This document shows, in pieces, positions 1 to 7,403 of a stretch of 64,000 nt of DNA (position 1 is the first letter of the stretch; each line of letters begins with the position of its first letter). The DNA comes from Brevibacillus daliensis (GTDB taxonomy: Bacteria; Bacillota; Bacilli; Brevibacillales; Brevibacillaceae). A program made the position numbers and the translations under genes. The stretch lies in NCBI RefSeq assembly GCF_021245735.1, contig NZ_JAJISB010000006.1, positions 62,001 to 126,000 on the forward strand, given 5' to 3'. The notes under the pieces were generated by a model. The model searched no databases, was not told where the DNA came from, and was given only the letters and a program-made list of their open reading frames with translations.

Positions 1-70
1 TTATATGTCTAAACCTTTTTCCATGATTGAATTGGAGCTACGTGTAAAACGAATGTTACAATTGGAATAG
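1..70 (+). CDS. Response regulator receiver domain, C-terminal end (partial)
   Basis: The window opens inside a reading frame that ends at a TAG at 68-70. The visible residues include the motif YMSKPFSMIELELRVKRML, which matches the last strand and helix of CheY-like receiver domains: the conserved Lys-Pro followed by a hydrophobic helix 5. The protein stops almost directly after that helix, so it is either a stand-alone receiver or a protein whose receiver is C-terminal. A terminator follows. Its role cannot be told from this fragment; the diguanylate cyclase downstream may or may not be functionally linked. Confidence 0.6.
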   Translation, partial: YMSKPFSMIELELRVKRMLQLE

Positions 71-83
71 ATGAAGGCTAAAG

Positions 84-111
84 AAGCTTGGAGGATACTC
101 CAAGCTTTTTC
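84..111 (+). terminator. Intrinsic terminator after the response regulator fragment
   Basis: A perfect 10-bp stem (AAGCTTGGAG / CTCCAAGCTT) with a 4-nt GATA loop runs directly into a T run, 14 nt after the stop codon. Confidence 0.85.
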
Positions 112-153
112 TGACGAATTCGAATATTTGTAGGTATAAAAAACTATTCAAAG

Positions 154-182
154 TTGAAAATATATATTCATATAGGTAGAAT
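154..182 (+). promoter_or_regulatory. Sigma-A-like promoter of the diguanylate cyclase gene
   Basis: TTGAAA at 154-159 and TAGAAT at 177-182 are separated by 17 bp, upstream of the GGDEF gene. This is a match to consensus only. Confidence 0.5.
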
Positions 183-240
183 TAACTAAAGGAATACAAA
201 AAGCTAGTCTAGCTGCCTCTCTATAAAGGAGGAAACGGAG

Positions 241-903
241 ATGAGAATAAGGTACATTGGTGTTGGCATCGGTATCCTGTTAACAAGTTGCTGGTGGTTT
301 GTTATTCAAAGCTTTACTCCCTATCCTATCCTGATAGGTAGTCTGGTTATTTTTCAGATAGGACTTGGTTATTATGTTGGAAAAAAATTCGAAGAGCTTC
401 AATGGTTAGCTTTTCATGATTCGTTAACAGATGTTTTTGCAAACAAATACTTTTTCAATAAGATGGAGGAAGAAATTGTTCAAGCAAAAAAGTATCAATA
501 TGAAGTAACCCTGATTGTTTTTGATCTGGATCACTTCAAAAAATATAACGATACATGCGGACATGTGGCTGGCGATCAACTTCTACAAGATTTTGCCCGA
601 TTACTTAAGAAAAATATTCGCCGTGGGGACGTAATTGGAAGATGGGGAGGAGAAGAGTTTGTTATTTTGCTTCCCCAAACAAATACAGAGGATGGCGTGG
701 AGGTTGCATCTCGTATTCAACAAAACTTTCGTCAACAATTTAATGGAATTACAGCCAGCATTGGAATAGCTTCGTTTCCTACACATGCCCAAACTGCAAA
801 GGAACTAGCTACATATGCGGATGAAGCAATGTACGAGGCTAAAAAGAAACGAGATAGTCTGCACATAGCAAAATCAATAGCGAACTACACTTCAAGTGGC
901 TAA
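241..903 (+). CDS. Membrane-anchored diguanylate cyclase (GGDEF domain)
   Basis: This 220-aa protein has two N-terminal hydrophobic segments (about residues 5-22 and 28-46) and a single GGDEF domain from about 55 to 212. The active-site motif is GGEEF (136-140), and the metal-binding FDLDHFK motif is at 94-100. A canonical inhibitory I-site RxxD (R127-D130) sits five residues before GGEEF, so product inhibition is expected. The family condenses two GTP into cyclic di-GMP at the membrane. There is no sensory domain apart from the short membrane hairpin. The start ATG follows AAAGGAGG. It is monocistronic, between its own promoter and a terminator at 978-1008. Confidence 0.93.
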   Translation: MRIRYIGVGIGILLTSCWWFVIQSFTPYPILIGSLVIFQIGLGYYVGKKFEELQWLAFHDSLTDVFANKYFFNKMEEEIVQAKKYQYEVTLIVFDLDHFKKYNDTCGHVAGDQLLQDFARLLKKNIRRGDVIGRWGGEEFVILLPQTNTEDGVEVASRIQQNFRQQFNGITASIGIASFPTHAQTAKELATYADEAMYEAKKKRDSLHIAKSIANYTSSG

Positions 904-977
904 GGTTGCGAACATGTAGTGTTACCATTCTTATAAAAAAAGCAGTAGCCTAAAAAATAAACAGCTTCGTCGAGAGT

Positions 978-1008
978 AACCGGGATAATTTTCCAGGTTA
1001 TTTTTTTT
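978..1008 (+). terminator. Intrinsic terminator after the diguanylate cyclase gene
   Basis: AACCGGGA and TCCAGGTT form an 8-bp stem with one mismatch, followed by ATTTTTTTT. The rest of the 904-1274 gap holds the Pho-box-like array and the pit promoter. A 63-codon frame at 1028 has no ribosome binding site and is not called. Confidence 0.7.
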
Positions 1009-1137
1009 AGATTTTCATTAACAAGATTTGGATACCATAAAGATCAAGTTACAAAATATGAAACTCTTGCAAAAAATAATGGAGTTTTTCTTTTGGAAAA
1101 TGGGCATAAATAACGGTAAAAGCCTTATTCCTAGCGG

Positions 1138-1176
1138 TTTATTAAATCTTATCGAAATCTTTACAAAAACTTTACA
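1138..1176 (+). promoter_or_regulatory. Pho-box-like direct repeats upstream of the pit operon
   Basis: Four hexamers are spaced exactly 11 bp apart: TTTATT (1138), TTATCG (1149), TTTACA (1160) and TTTACA (1171). The two proximal copies fit the PhoP consensus TT(A/T/C)ACA with 5-bp spacers; the two distal ones are degenerate. They lie upstream of the -35 element of the promoter at 1208-1236. Control by PhoP is inferred from repeat period, location and the phosphate-transport function downstream. Confidence 0.5.
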
Positions 1177-1207
1177 TTGTTTTTGGGAAAAAATATGTTT
1201 TAAAAGA

Positions 1208-1236
1208 TTTACGTATTAAAAATCCTCTGCTATATT
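1208..1236 (+). promoter_or_regulatory. Promoter of the pit operon
   Basis: TTTACG (1208-1213) and TATATT (1231-1236) are separated by 17 bp. The predicted start is near 1243, about 30 nt before the first gene. Confidence 0.6.
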
Positions 1237-1274
1237 CGGAAAGGTGATAAATCAGAAGGAGTGAGATTTCTTTC

Positions 1275-1892
1275 ATGCTAAAATCTAATAAAACAGCTTT
1301 TTTCGATCTTTTTGAACAACTTGCAGGAACTGTTCATAAAGGAACCCATCTCTTCTTTGAAATGGTGAATAATTATGAAAACCTCGAAGTAAAAGCTGCT
1401 GAAATTAAAAAGGTTGAAAAAGAAGGCGATGAGGTGGTTCGCACAATCATGAACCACTTAAATTCTACATTTATTACTCCGCTAGATCGTGAAGATATTC
1501 ATCAGTTGGCTCATACGCTGGATTCTGTAATCGATTTGGTAGACGGGACAGCAGAATGTCTTTACCTGTATCAAATCAAGAAAGCAGATAGTGGTGTAGT
1601 GGCACAAGCAAATATTTTGCAACAAATGACTCAAAAATTAATTGAGCTAACTCGCACACTACGTAAACTAGATCATGGTGCAGTTCTGTCCATTGCTCGC
1701 GAAATCAAGCGTTTAGAACAAGAATCTGATAAAAATTACCGTACGATGGTATCCGAACTATTGAATACTCCAGGTCAGGACCCAATTGAAGCAATCAAAT
1801 TGAAAGAGATTTATGAGAAACTAGAAGATTGTGCTGACTTTGCAGAAGACGTTTCCAATTTGGTTGAAGGGATTGTGCTGAAGAATGCTTAA
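1275..1892 (+). CDS. Pit accessory protein, DUF47/PhoU-like
   Basis: This 205-aa, all-helical, soluble protein belongs to the DUF47 family (B. subtilis YkaA type), distantly related to PhoU. It is regularly found upstream of Pit transporters. It starts with a typical KTAFFDLFEQLA segment and is rich in charged heptads, fitting a helical bundle that binds metal or phosphate clusters. The exact biochemical role in the family is not settled; a regulatory partner of Pit is the usual view. The stop overlaps the start of the transporter by 8 bp, so translation is probably coupled. The ribosome binding site AGAAGGAG lies 13 nt from the ATG, rather far. Confidence 0.9.
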   Translation: MLKSNKTAFFDLFEQLAGTVHKGTHLFFEMVNNYENLEVKAAEIKKVEKEGDEVVRTIMNHLNSTFITPLDREDIHQLAHTLDSVIDLVDGTAECLYLYQIKKADSGVVAQANILQQMTQKLIELTRTLRKLDHGAVLSIAREIKRLEQESDKNYRTMVSELLNTPGQDPIEAIKLKEIYEKLEDCADFAEDVSNLVEGIVLKNA

Positions 1893-2892
1893 TTTTTCGC
1901 CAGAAATGATTATCCTCATTGTTGTGGTAATCATGGCATTAAGCTTTGATTTTATCAACGGATTCCATGATACAGCTAACGCGATTGCTACTTCTGTTTC
2001 GACTCGTGCTTTGGCACCTCGTACTGCTGTATTATTAGCTGCGTGTTTTAACTTGGCTGGTGCGCTTACTTATACCGGAGTAGCTAAAACAATTGGTGGA
2101 GATATCGCAAACCCATTTGCTTTAGAAAATGGTCTGGTTGTAGTTGCTTCTGCGTTGCTCGCCGCAATTCTCTGGAATCTAATTACCTGGTGGTTCGGAA
2201 TTCCCAGTTCATCTTCTCACGCACTAATCGGTGGTATCGCGGGCGCTGTTGTGGGTGCAGAAGGTTTTGGAGCGATTAACTACGGTGGGTTTACCAACAT
2301 TATTCTTGCTCTTATCATTTCACCTATCGTCGCATTTGCTGTTGGTTTTGTTATCATAAAAATTGTTTCGAAGATCGTATCAAACATGCCGTATCACAAG
2401 ACGAATCAAAAATTCCGTTATTTGCAGGTACTATCTGCTTCCTGGCAATCTTTTAGCCACGGTGCCAATGATGCGCAAAAAACAATGGGTATCATTACGT
2501 TCGCGCTTATTACAGGGGGCTTTACCACAGATACAGATATTCCGTTGTGGGTAAAATTATCAGCTGCATTAGCTATGGCACTAGGTACTTCACTTGGCGG
2601 ATGGCGTATTATTAAAACAATGGGTGGCAAGATCATGAAGGTTAAACCGATTAGCGGTTTCTCCGCAGATATTTCTTCTGCACTGATCATCACCATTTTT
2701 ACGATATTAAAATTACCAGTAAGTACAACGCACGTAATCTCCTCTGCTATCATGGGGGTAGGTGCTTCGCAAAAGTTCTCGGCAGTTAAATGGGGTATGG
2801 CAGGTAGAATCCTCTTTACGTGGGTTATCACATTGCCGACAGTTGCGATCCTCGCAGCAGCTAGCTATCGTGTACTTGACGTATTCCTATAA
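1885..2892 (+). CDS. pit: Low-affinity inorganic phosphate transporter (PiT family)
   Basis: This 335-aa polytopic membrane protein carries both PiT signatures: GFHDTANA (26-33) near the first helix and HGANDAQK (192-199) in the second repeat, reflecting the inverted-repeat architecture of the family. About ten hydrophobic segments are visible. PiT proteins import metal-phosphate complexes driven by the proton or sodium gradient. The gene overlaps the DUF47 gene by 8 bp. The upstream Pho-box-like array suggests induction under phosphate limitation, which would be unusual for a low-affinity carrier (inference). Confidence 0.95.
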   Translation: MLNFSPEMIILIVVVIMALSFDFINGFHDTANAIATSVSTRALAPRTAVLLAACFNLAGALTYTGVAKTIGGDIANPFALENGLVVVASALLAAILWNLITWWFGIPSSSSHALIGGIAGAVVGAEGFGAINYGGFTNIILALIISPIVAFAVGFVIIKIVSKIVSNMPYHKTNQKFRYLQVLSASWQSFSHGANDAQKTMGIITFALITGGFTTDTDIPLWVKLSAALAMALGTSLGGWRIIKTMGGKIMKVKPISGFSADISSALIITIFTILKLPVSTTHVISSAIMGVGASQKFSAVKWGMAGRILFTWVITLPTVAILAAASYRVLDVFL

Positions 2893-2910
2893 AACCATAA
2901 TGTTTAAAGG

Positions 2911-2964
2911 ATAAAAGCTAGGACACTCCGGTAATTCGTTGCCAGAGAGTGGGCCTGGCTTTTA
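2911..2964. terminator. Possible bidirectional terminator between convergent genes
   Basis: ATAAAAGCTAGG (2911-2922) pairs with CCTGGCTTTTAT near 2953-2964, with a secondary ACTC/GAGT pairing inside. On the + strand it ends in TTTTATTT. It overlaps the 3' end of the 75-aa gene on the other strand. Confidence 0.45.
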
Positions 2965-3145
2965 TTTCGATTTTACGTATAGAAGAAAATGGAATGAAGC
3001 ATAAATGGTGTTGTTTAAGTAGAATACCACTGGCATCATAATCATGCAGAATTCCTTTTTCAGTCGCGGAAGAACCAGATGTTCCTTCTACAATGTAAAC
3101 GATTATGCTGTAATCCAAATAGTCATCGAGGAGATCATGCTCCAT
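2918..3145 (-). CDS. Small conserved-type hypothetical protein, LSm-like fold possible
   Basis: This is a 75-aa soluble protein not assigned to a named family. The central strand-rich segment (GILHDYDASGILLKQ, then LCFIPFSSIRKIEI) has the alternating pattern of a small beta-barrel, resembling LSm or Hfq-like folds; this is only a pattern judgement. A good ribosome binding site (AGGTG, 7 nt before the ATG) supports a real gene. It lies downstream of lgt on the same strand, but the terminator at 3240-3281 separates them, so it probably has its own promoter in 3146-3239. Confidence 0.6.
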   Translation of the reverse strand: MEHDLLDDYLDYSIIVYIVEGTSGSSATEKGILHDYDASGILLKQHHLCFIPFSSIRKIEIKARPTLWQRITGVS

Positions 3146-3239
3146 ACTGTTTCACCTCAATCAAAAGGAATTGTCGATTGCGACAGGATAATATCCAGTA
3201 TAGACGCATTCATTATTGCCTAAACATACTGAAAGTCAC

Positions 3240-3283
3240 AAAACCCCCGAATATCCAAGTTATCAGGATACGGGGGTTTTTGT
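3240..3283 (-). terminator. Intrinsic terminator of lgt
   Basis: AAACCCCCG...ATCC pairs with GGAT...CGGGGGTTT, a GC-rich stem bounded by A and T runs on both sides. It lies just after the lgt stop and could act in both directions. Confidence 0.8.
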
Positions 3284-3288
3284 CTTAC

Positions 3289-4077
3289 TTATTCTTTTTG
3301 GTTGACAGAAGAGTTACTTTTACTTCTATTCCAACAGTAGACAAGGATGATAAGACCAGCGACTATCAGTGCTAAGCTAACGACTTGAGCTACACGTAGT
3401 GGACCGAGATAAAGACTGTCTGTGCGCATGCCTTCGATGAAGAATCGACCTAGTGAATATAAAATCATGTAGCTAGCCAGAATTTGACCGTCGAATTTTT
3501 TGAAGCTGTATAGCATGAGCATCAAAATCGCAAAAACGAGCAAATTCCATACAGACTCATATAAGAAAGTAGGATGGTAGTATTGGCCGTCAATTAACAT
3601 CTGGTCACGGATAAATGCGGGGAAGTTAGCCATGAACTCGGCAGATACTACATCGCCATGAGCCTCCTTGTTAATAAAATTCCCCCATCGTCCAATTGCC
3701 TGTCCAAGAATAACACTCGGAATGACCAAGTCAGCCATGCGAAATAAAGGAAGGTTATGTATTTTTCCGTACGTAAGACCAGCGATGAATCCTCCGATTA
3801 AACCACCGTGTATCGCAAGACCGCCCTTCCAAACATACAAGGCGCTTATAGGATTATCCGCATAATTTTCCCATTCAAAAATAACGTAGTACAACCGCGC
3901 GCATATAATGGCTGCAGGGATGATCCAGACAACCATGTTCAGGATATGATCAGGATCGATACCTGCGCGTTTTGTATTATATCTTGCTACATAGGTAGCA
4001 ATTAGAAAAGCAGTCCCCATGATCAATCCGTACCAATGTACATCGATTGGACCAAGCGAAAAAGCAATAGGGTCCAT
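3289..4077 (-). CDS. lgt: Prolipoprotein diacylglyceryl transferase
   Basis: This 262-aa membrane protein has about seven hydrophobic helices and the Lgt signature GRWGNFINKEAHG at 129-141, whose arginine is essential in the family. It transfers diacylglycerol from phosphatidylglycerol to the lipobox cysteine of prolipoproteins, the first step of lipoprotein maturation; the lipoprotein at 49397 is one likely substrate. The C-terminus is polar (NRSKSNSSVNQKE). A strong site (AGGAGGAG) precedes the ATG. It appears monocistronic. Confidence 0.96.
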   Translation of the reverse strand: MDPIAFSLGPIDVHWYGLIMGTAFLIATYVARYNTKRAGIDPDHILNMVVWIIPAAIICARLYYVIFEWENYADNPISALYVWKGGLAIHGGLIGGFIAGLTYGKIHNLPLFRMADLVIPSVILGQAIGRWGNFINKEAHGDVVSAEFMANFPAFIRDQMLIDGQYYHPTFLYESVWNLLVFAILMLMLYSFKKFDGQILASYMILYSLGRFFIEGMRTDSLYLGPLRVAQVVSLALIVAGLIILVYCWNRSKSNSSVNQKE

Positions 4078-4201
4078 AGAATTAATCTCCTCCTCTTATT
4101 ATTATGCGAGAAGTATACCATAGATAGCACGGGTATTTCCTCTAGCTTAAGGGGAAGAAGTATAACAAAAATAGTTTTTTCTTATAAAAATTGGTTCGAA
4201 A

Positions 4202-5098
4202 CTAGCTTGTAGGAAGGCTATTTAAAATATGATCAAGGGAATTGCGTGATGTAGAGAGTAATGGTTGAAAGAGATCCCCTACCTGCTTCGTGCGCCCTAT
4301 CATGGTATGGATGGTGAAAAGTGAGGGATGAACCTTCTCGATCTCTGTCCAGCTGAGAGGTGCAGATACAGTTGCCAGCCCCTGCGCACGCGTACTATAG
4401 GGAGCGGGCAATGTTTTCCCGCGCCAATGCTGAAGGTAATCTAGATACAATTTCGTTCCTCGATTTTTTACGAGTCGCTCAATAGTAAGTTGCTCCGGGT
4501 ATCGCTGTACAAGATAGGTACAGATGAATGAACCAACTTTTCGCGTTTGCTCAAAGGAATACCCATGACGAATAGGAACATACACTTGAATGCCACTTGC
4601 TCCAGATGTCTTTGGATAACTCTGTAGCTGAAGATCATCCAATACGGATTTAAGAGCAAGACTAGCCGTAATCACATCAGAAAAATCAGAAGTGGACGGG
4701 TCAAGATCAAAGACAAGCTCAGTTGGCAAATCATTCTGCACGAGATGAAAAGAAACATGGAATTCAAGAGCAGCTTGATTGGCCATCCAAATGAGTGTAG
4801 CGGTATCATTTAGTAAGGCATAATTGATTTTTCCATCTGTAGCACGATGTATCCAGTCAGGTGCATAGGTGGGAAGGTTTTTTTGATAAAAGGACTGATC
4901 ACCGACTCCATGTGGAAAACGAATCACAGTAACATAGCGGTCACGTGTATAAGGAAGAAGGAAAGGTGCGATTTCTACGAGATACTGCAGATAATGTAGC
5001 TTGGTGATGCCTGCTTTTGGCCAAAGCAGTTTATCAGGGTTTGTAATTGCAAGCTCCTTGTTATCCACAATAAGCGAATAGGATTTTGTGGTAGCCAT
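4202..5098 (-). CDS. LigD-type NHEJ polymerase/primase domain protein
   Basis: This 298-aa stand-alone polymerase domain belongs to the archaeo-eukaryotic primase family used in bacterial non-homologous end joining. Motifs include the N-terminal ITNPDKLLWP, the metal-binding FDLDPS (D131, D133), the segment KTSGASGIQVYVP, and DYLQH near the C-terminus. At the third motif many family members have GLHVY; here Gln replaces His. The domain fills or primes broken ends with ribonucleotides. In many bacteria it is fused to the ligase; here the ligase (7404-8333) and Ku (10112-11140) are separate genes on the same strand. Confidence 0.9.
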   Translation of the reverse strand: MATTKSYSLIVDNKELAITNPDKLLWPKAGITKLHYLQYLVEIAPFLLPYTRDRYVTVIRFPHGVGDQSFYQKNLPTYAPDWIHRATDGKINYALLNDTATLIWMANQAALEFHVSFHLVQNDLPTELVFDLDPSTSDFSDVITASLALKSVLDDLQLQSYPKTSGASGIQVYVPIRHGYSFEQTRKVGSFICTYLVQRYPEQLTIERLVKNRGTKLYLDYLQHWRGKTLPAPYSTRAQGLATVSAPLSWTEIEKVHPSLFTIHTMIGRTKQVGDLFQPLLSTSRNSLDHILNSLPTS

Positions 5099-5120
5099 AT
5101 TCCCTTCTTCCTTTCGTTGA

Positions 5121-5217
5121 CAGCTAGGAATTTATAAAAATTCCTAGCTGCATAAGTGCAACTAAGGCTTTACCTGCGCCAAAGGCTTGGCAAAGGCTTG
5201 GCAAAGCCAAGTTTTCT
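5121..5217. repeat. Dispersed hairpin repeat A, copy 1
   Basis: This copy has a perfect 13-bp stem with an ATAA loop (5121-5150), a shared core starting CATAAGTGCAACTAAGGC, and a second hairpin CTTGGC-AAA-GCCAAG followed by TTTTCT. It matches 18977-19062. Copy 1 carries an extra 11-bp tandem unit (GCTTGGCAAAG). It lies between the polymerase gene and the PNPOx-fold gene. Confidence 0.85.
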
Positions 5218-5233
5218 AATTCCTGATGTATGC

Positions 5234-5335
5234 TTATTCTTCCCTGAACGAGCGAGAATGCTTCTGGTCATCTGTAATTTTTTTGCCTTCATAAAATTGT
5301 TTTTCAGGAGACAAGAGATTCTCTTTAGCCGTCAA
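5234..5335 (-). CDS. Possible 33-aa ORF overlapping the end of the PNPOx-fold gene
   Basis: A TTG-initiated frame overlaps the preceding stop codon (TTGA-type junction) and encodes a 33-residue, highly charged peptide containing SPEKQFYEGKK. The composition looks protein-like and the overlap suggests translational coupling, but there is no clear ribosome binding site and no family is recognised. It may be spurious. Confidence 0.25.
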   Translation of the reverse strand: MTAKENLLSPEKQFYEGKKITDDQKHSRSFREE

Positions 5336-5805
5336 TTGTTCCACATCAATTCGATATACCTGTACATGACTTCCAGTGACGATTGATACTCTTGTACGTG
5401 TTTTTTAGGTAGAGCCCGATTGAAGTATCCCGGTACATATTTGTCCAGCATGGCTTGTAGAACGAGGGTTGCTTCATCCAGTTCCTTCACTGGTGCAATA
5501 GTTCCAAATAGCATGACGCTAAAATAGGCAGTGTCAACATGAGCAGGAATGGGATCGGACATCGTTCCAAGATCCTCACAAATGGTGAAACAGACTTGCT
5601 CGTTTTGTAAGATAATCTCTGCTTTCCTTCCAACAGTAGCTCCGTGGAAATAGATTGCGCCACCTACCCAAGCAAAATTAAGTGGTACTACATACGGTTT
5701 CCCAAAATCACTAAGTCCCAAATAGCCAACTTTAGCCTTTTCAATAAAACATTCAATTTTTTCCTGATCCTTACATTCATTCATCTGTCTTCGTATCTGA
5801 AACAT
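5332..5805 (-). CDS. Pyridoxamine 5'-phosphate oxidase-fold flavoprotein
   Basis: This 157-aa protein has the split-barrel FMN-binding fold of the PNPOx-like/NimA family: IECFIEKAKVGYLGLSDFG, then PYVVPLNFAW and IYFHGATVGRKAEI, the typical flavin-binding strands. Members reduce or bind flavin-linked substrates; the substrate here is unknown. The ATG at 5805 was chosen because GGGAGA lies 7 nt upstream; a GTG at 5820 would add five residues. It is divergent from a MocR regulator 111 bp away, a layout that often marks the regulator's target. Confidence 0.82.
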   Translation of the reverse strand: MFQIRRQMNECKDQEKIECFIEKAKVGYLGLSDFGKPYVVPLNFAWVGGAIYFHGATVGRKAEIILQNEQVCFTICEDLGTMSDPIPAHVDTAYFSVMLFGTIAPVKELDEATLVLQAMLDKYVPGYFNRALPKKHVQEYQSSLEVMYRYIELMWNN

Positions 5806-5916
5806 CTGGCATTCTCCCACTTTCCTTTAGATGTTATAATTTTCATAAAAATGTGACCTCTAAACAAGTGGCAGTTTATTATTAGTTGATGGGGTCAGAT
5901 TGAGGTGTAGGAGTAC

Positions 5917-7380
5917 ATGGCAATTTGGGATCAGGAGGATCATAAAGACTTGCCTCTCTATCAAAGGTTATATGGCTATATTCGAAGGGAGATTGAGCAA
6001 GGGAAGCTGAAAGCAGGGGATAAGCTACCGTCAGTCAGACAGATGGCTAAAGAGTACGAGATCAGCAGAAATACCGTAGAGACAGCTTATCTGCAGCTGC
6101 TTGAGGAAGGGTATCTGATCAGCAAACAAAAAAGCGGGTACTATGTAGAGCACCTGCAACCTGACTGGTTTGAGAGAAAAGGGAGCGAAAGGGGTAAGGC
6201 AGAACAGAGCGAAGAGCCACAAGAAAAGCAGCAAGATAAGCAACAAGATAAGCAACAAGCCTGCTCGCCCGATAAACAGGGGATTGAGCGTCCTACTTAT
6301 GATTTTATCTATGGTGAAACGGATAGGGATGCCTTTCCGTATCAGGAATGGCGCTCATGTGTCCAGGAAGCTATCCGATGGGAAGAAACAGAAGGAGGAA
6401 CATACGACAACAATGTTTTTGGAGAACTGGAATTACGGGAACAATTTGCTGATTACCTGTACAGAGCGCGAGGTATCACATGTCAACCAGATGAAATTAT
6501 CATTGGAAGTGGCACACAACAATTATTGATGGTATTGTGCCAAACAATAGGTAAGGATAAGCCAGTTCTCGGGATGGAAGAGCCAGGATATGACCGGATC
6601 CGCTATGTTTTTCAAAATCATGGTTGCCAAGTGGTACCGATCACGTTAGATACGGAAGGAATGCGCGTGAACGAGTTAATGAAAAGTAACGCGCAGCTCG
6701 CCTATGTAACACCATCCCATCAATATCCGTATGGAATGGTAATGCCAATTCAGCGAAGGATGCAAATAATCGAATGGGCAAAACAGACGGGTGGCATGAT
6801 TATTGAGGATGATTATGACAGTGAATACCGATATGTGGGTAAACCAATTCCTGCATTAAAAGGATTAGATGAAGAGGGGGCAATTATTTATATGGGTACT
6901 TGCTCCAAGCTGTTACTCCCCTCTCTTCGGATTAGCTACATGGTGGTACCCCATCAAGTAATACGAGAAAACAAACAAGCATTCAGACAATATTTGCAAA
7001 CAGTACCCCGTTTTTTACAAATCGCTTTAGCACTGTTTATGAAAAAAGGCGAGTGGGACAGGCATATCAGGAGAATGAGAACGCGTACTAAAAAAAAACA
7101 CCAGCTGCTTATCCAAGCCTTACAAAATGAACTAGGCGAGAAAATTGAGATCATAGGTAGCGAGGCAGGCTTACATCTGCTCGTGCAGGTAAAAACGAAG
7201 GATACGGAAAACGAGTTAATCCAAAAAGCATTGGCACATGGCGTAAAAGTATATTCCATACAGTCCTATCGAACAAAGCCTACGGAGTCTTCCTACCCCG
7301 TTTGTCTTTTAGGTTTTGGGGCCATGCCATTAGATAGGATAGAAGAGGCGTGTGGGGCATTAGGAAGAGCGTGGGGATAA
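5917..7380 (+). CDS. MocR/PdxR-type transcriptional regulator (GntR HTH plus aminotransferase fold)
   Basis: This 487-aa protein has an N-terminal winged helix (about 12-78; LPSVRQMAKEYEISRNTVETAY) followed by a class-I aminotransferase-like domain (about 130-480). The PLP lysine is predicted at K331 in GTCSKLLLPSLR, and EDDYDSEYR is at 297-305. The linker (95-122) is Gln/Lys-rich and contains a 12-bp tandem DNA repeat giving QQDK units. MocR proteins sense PLP or amine ligands and activate or repress neighbouring genes. The divergent PNPOx-fold gene is the obvious candidate target. Confidence 0.92.
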   Translation: MAIWDQEDHKDLPLYQRLYGYIRREIEQGKLKAGDKLPSVRQMAKEYEISRNTVETAYLQLLEEGYLISKQKSGYYVEHLQPDWFERKGSERGKAEQSEEPQEKQQDKQQDKQQACSPDKQGIERPTYDFIYGETDRDAFPYQEWRSCVQEAIRWEETEGGTYDNNVFGELELREQFADYLYRARGITCQPDEIIIGSGTQQLLMVLCQTIGKDKPVLGMEEPGYDRIRYVFQNHGCQVVPITLDTEGMRVNELMKSNAQLAYVTPSHQYPYGMVMPIQRRMQIIEWAKQTGGMIIEDDYDSEYRYVGKPIPALKGLDEEGAIIYMGTCSKLLLPSLRISYMVVPHQVIRENKQAFRQYLQTVPRFLQIALALFMKKGEWDRHIRRMRTRTKKKHQLLIQALQNELGEKIEIIGSEAGLHLLVQVKTKDTENELIQKALAHGVKVYSIQSYRTKPTESSYPVCLLGFGAMPLDRIEEACGALGRAWG

Positions 7381-7403
7381 AGACTTCCACTCATTCAACC
7401 TAA

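Noticed and set aside
1028-1219. 63-codon frame upstream of the pit operon
   Set aside because: It has no ribosome binding site, runs through the Pho-box-like array and promoter, and has low-complexity AT-rich codons.
2363-2831. Overlapping frames on both strands within pit, and similar shadows in fabF, smc, ftsY and ffh
   Set aside because: They are alternative frames of strongly supported genes and have no ribosome binding sites or family features.
6220-6275. Short tandem repeat in the MocR gene as a mobile or phase-variable element
   Set aside because: It is a 12-bp in-frame repeat in a flexible linker with few copies; slippage would keep the frame.
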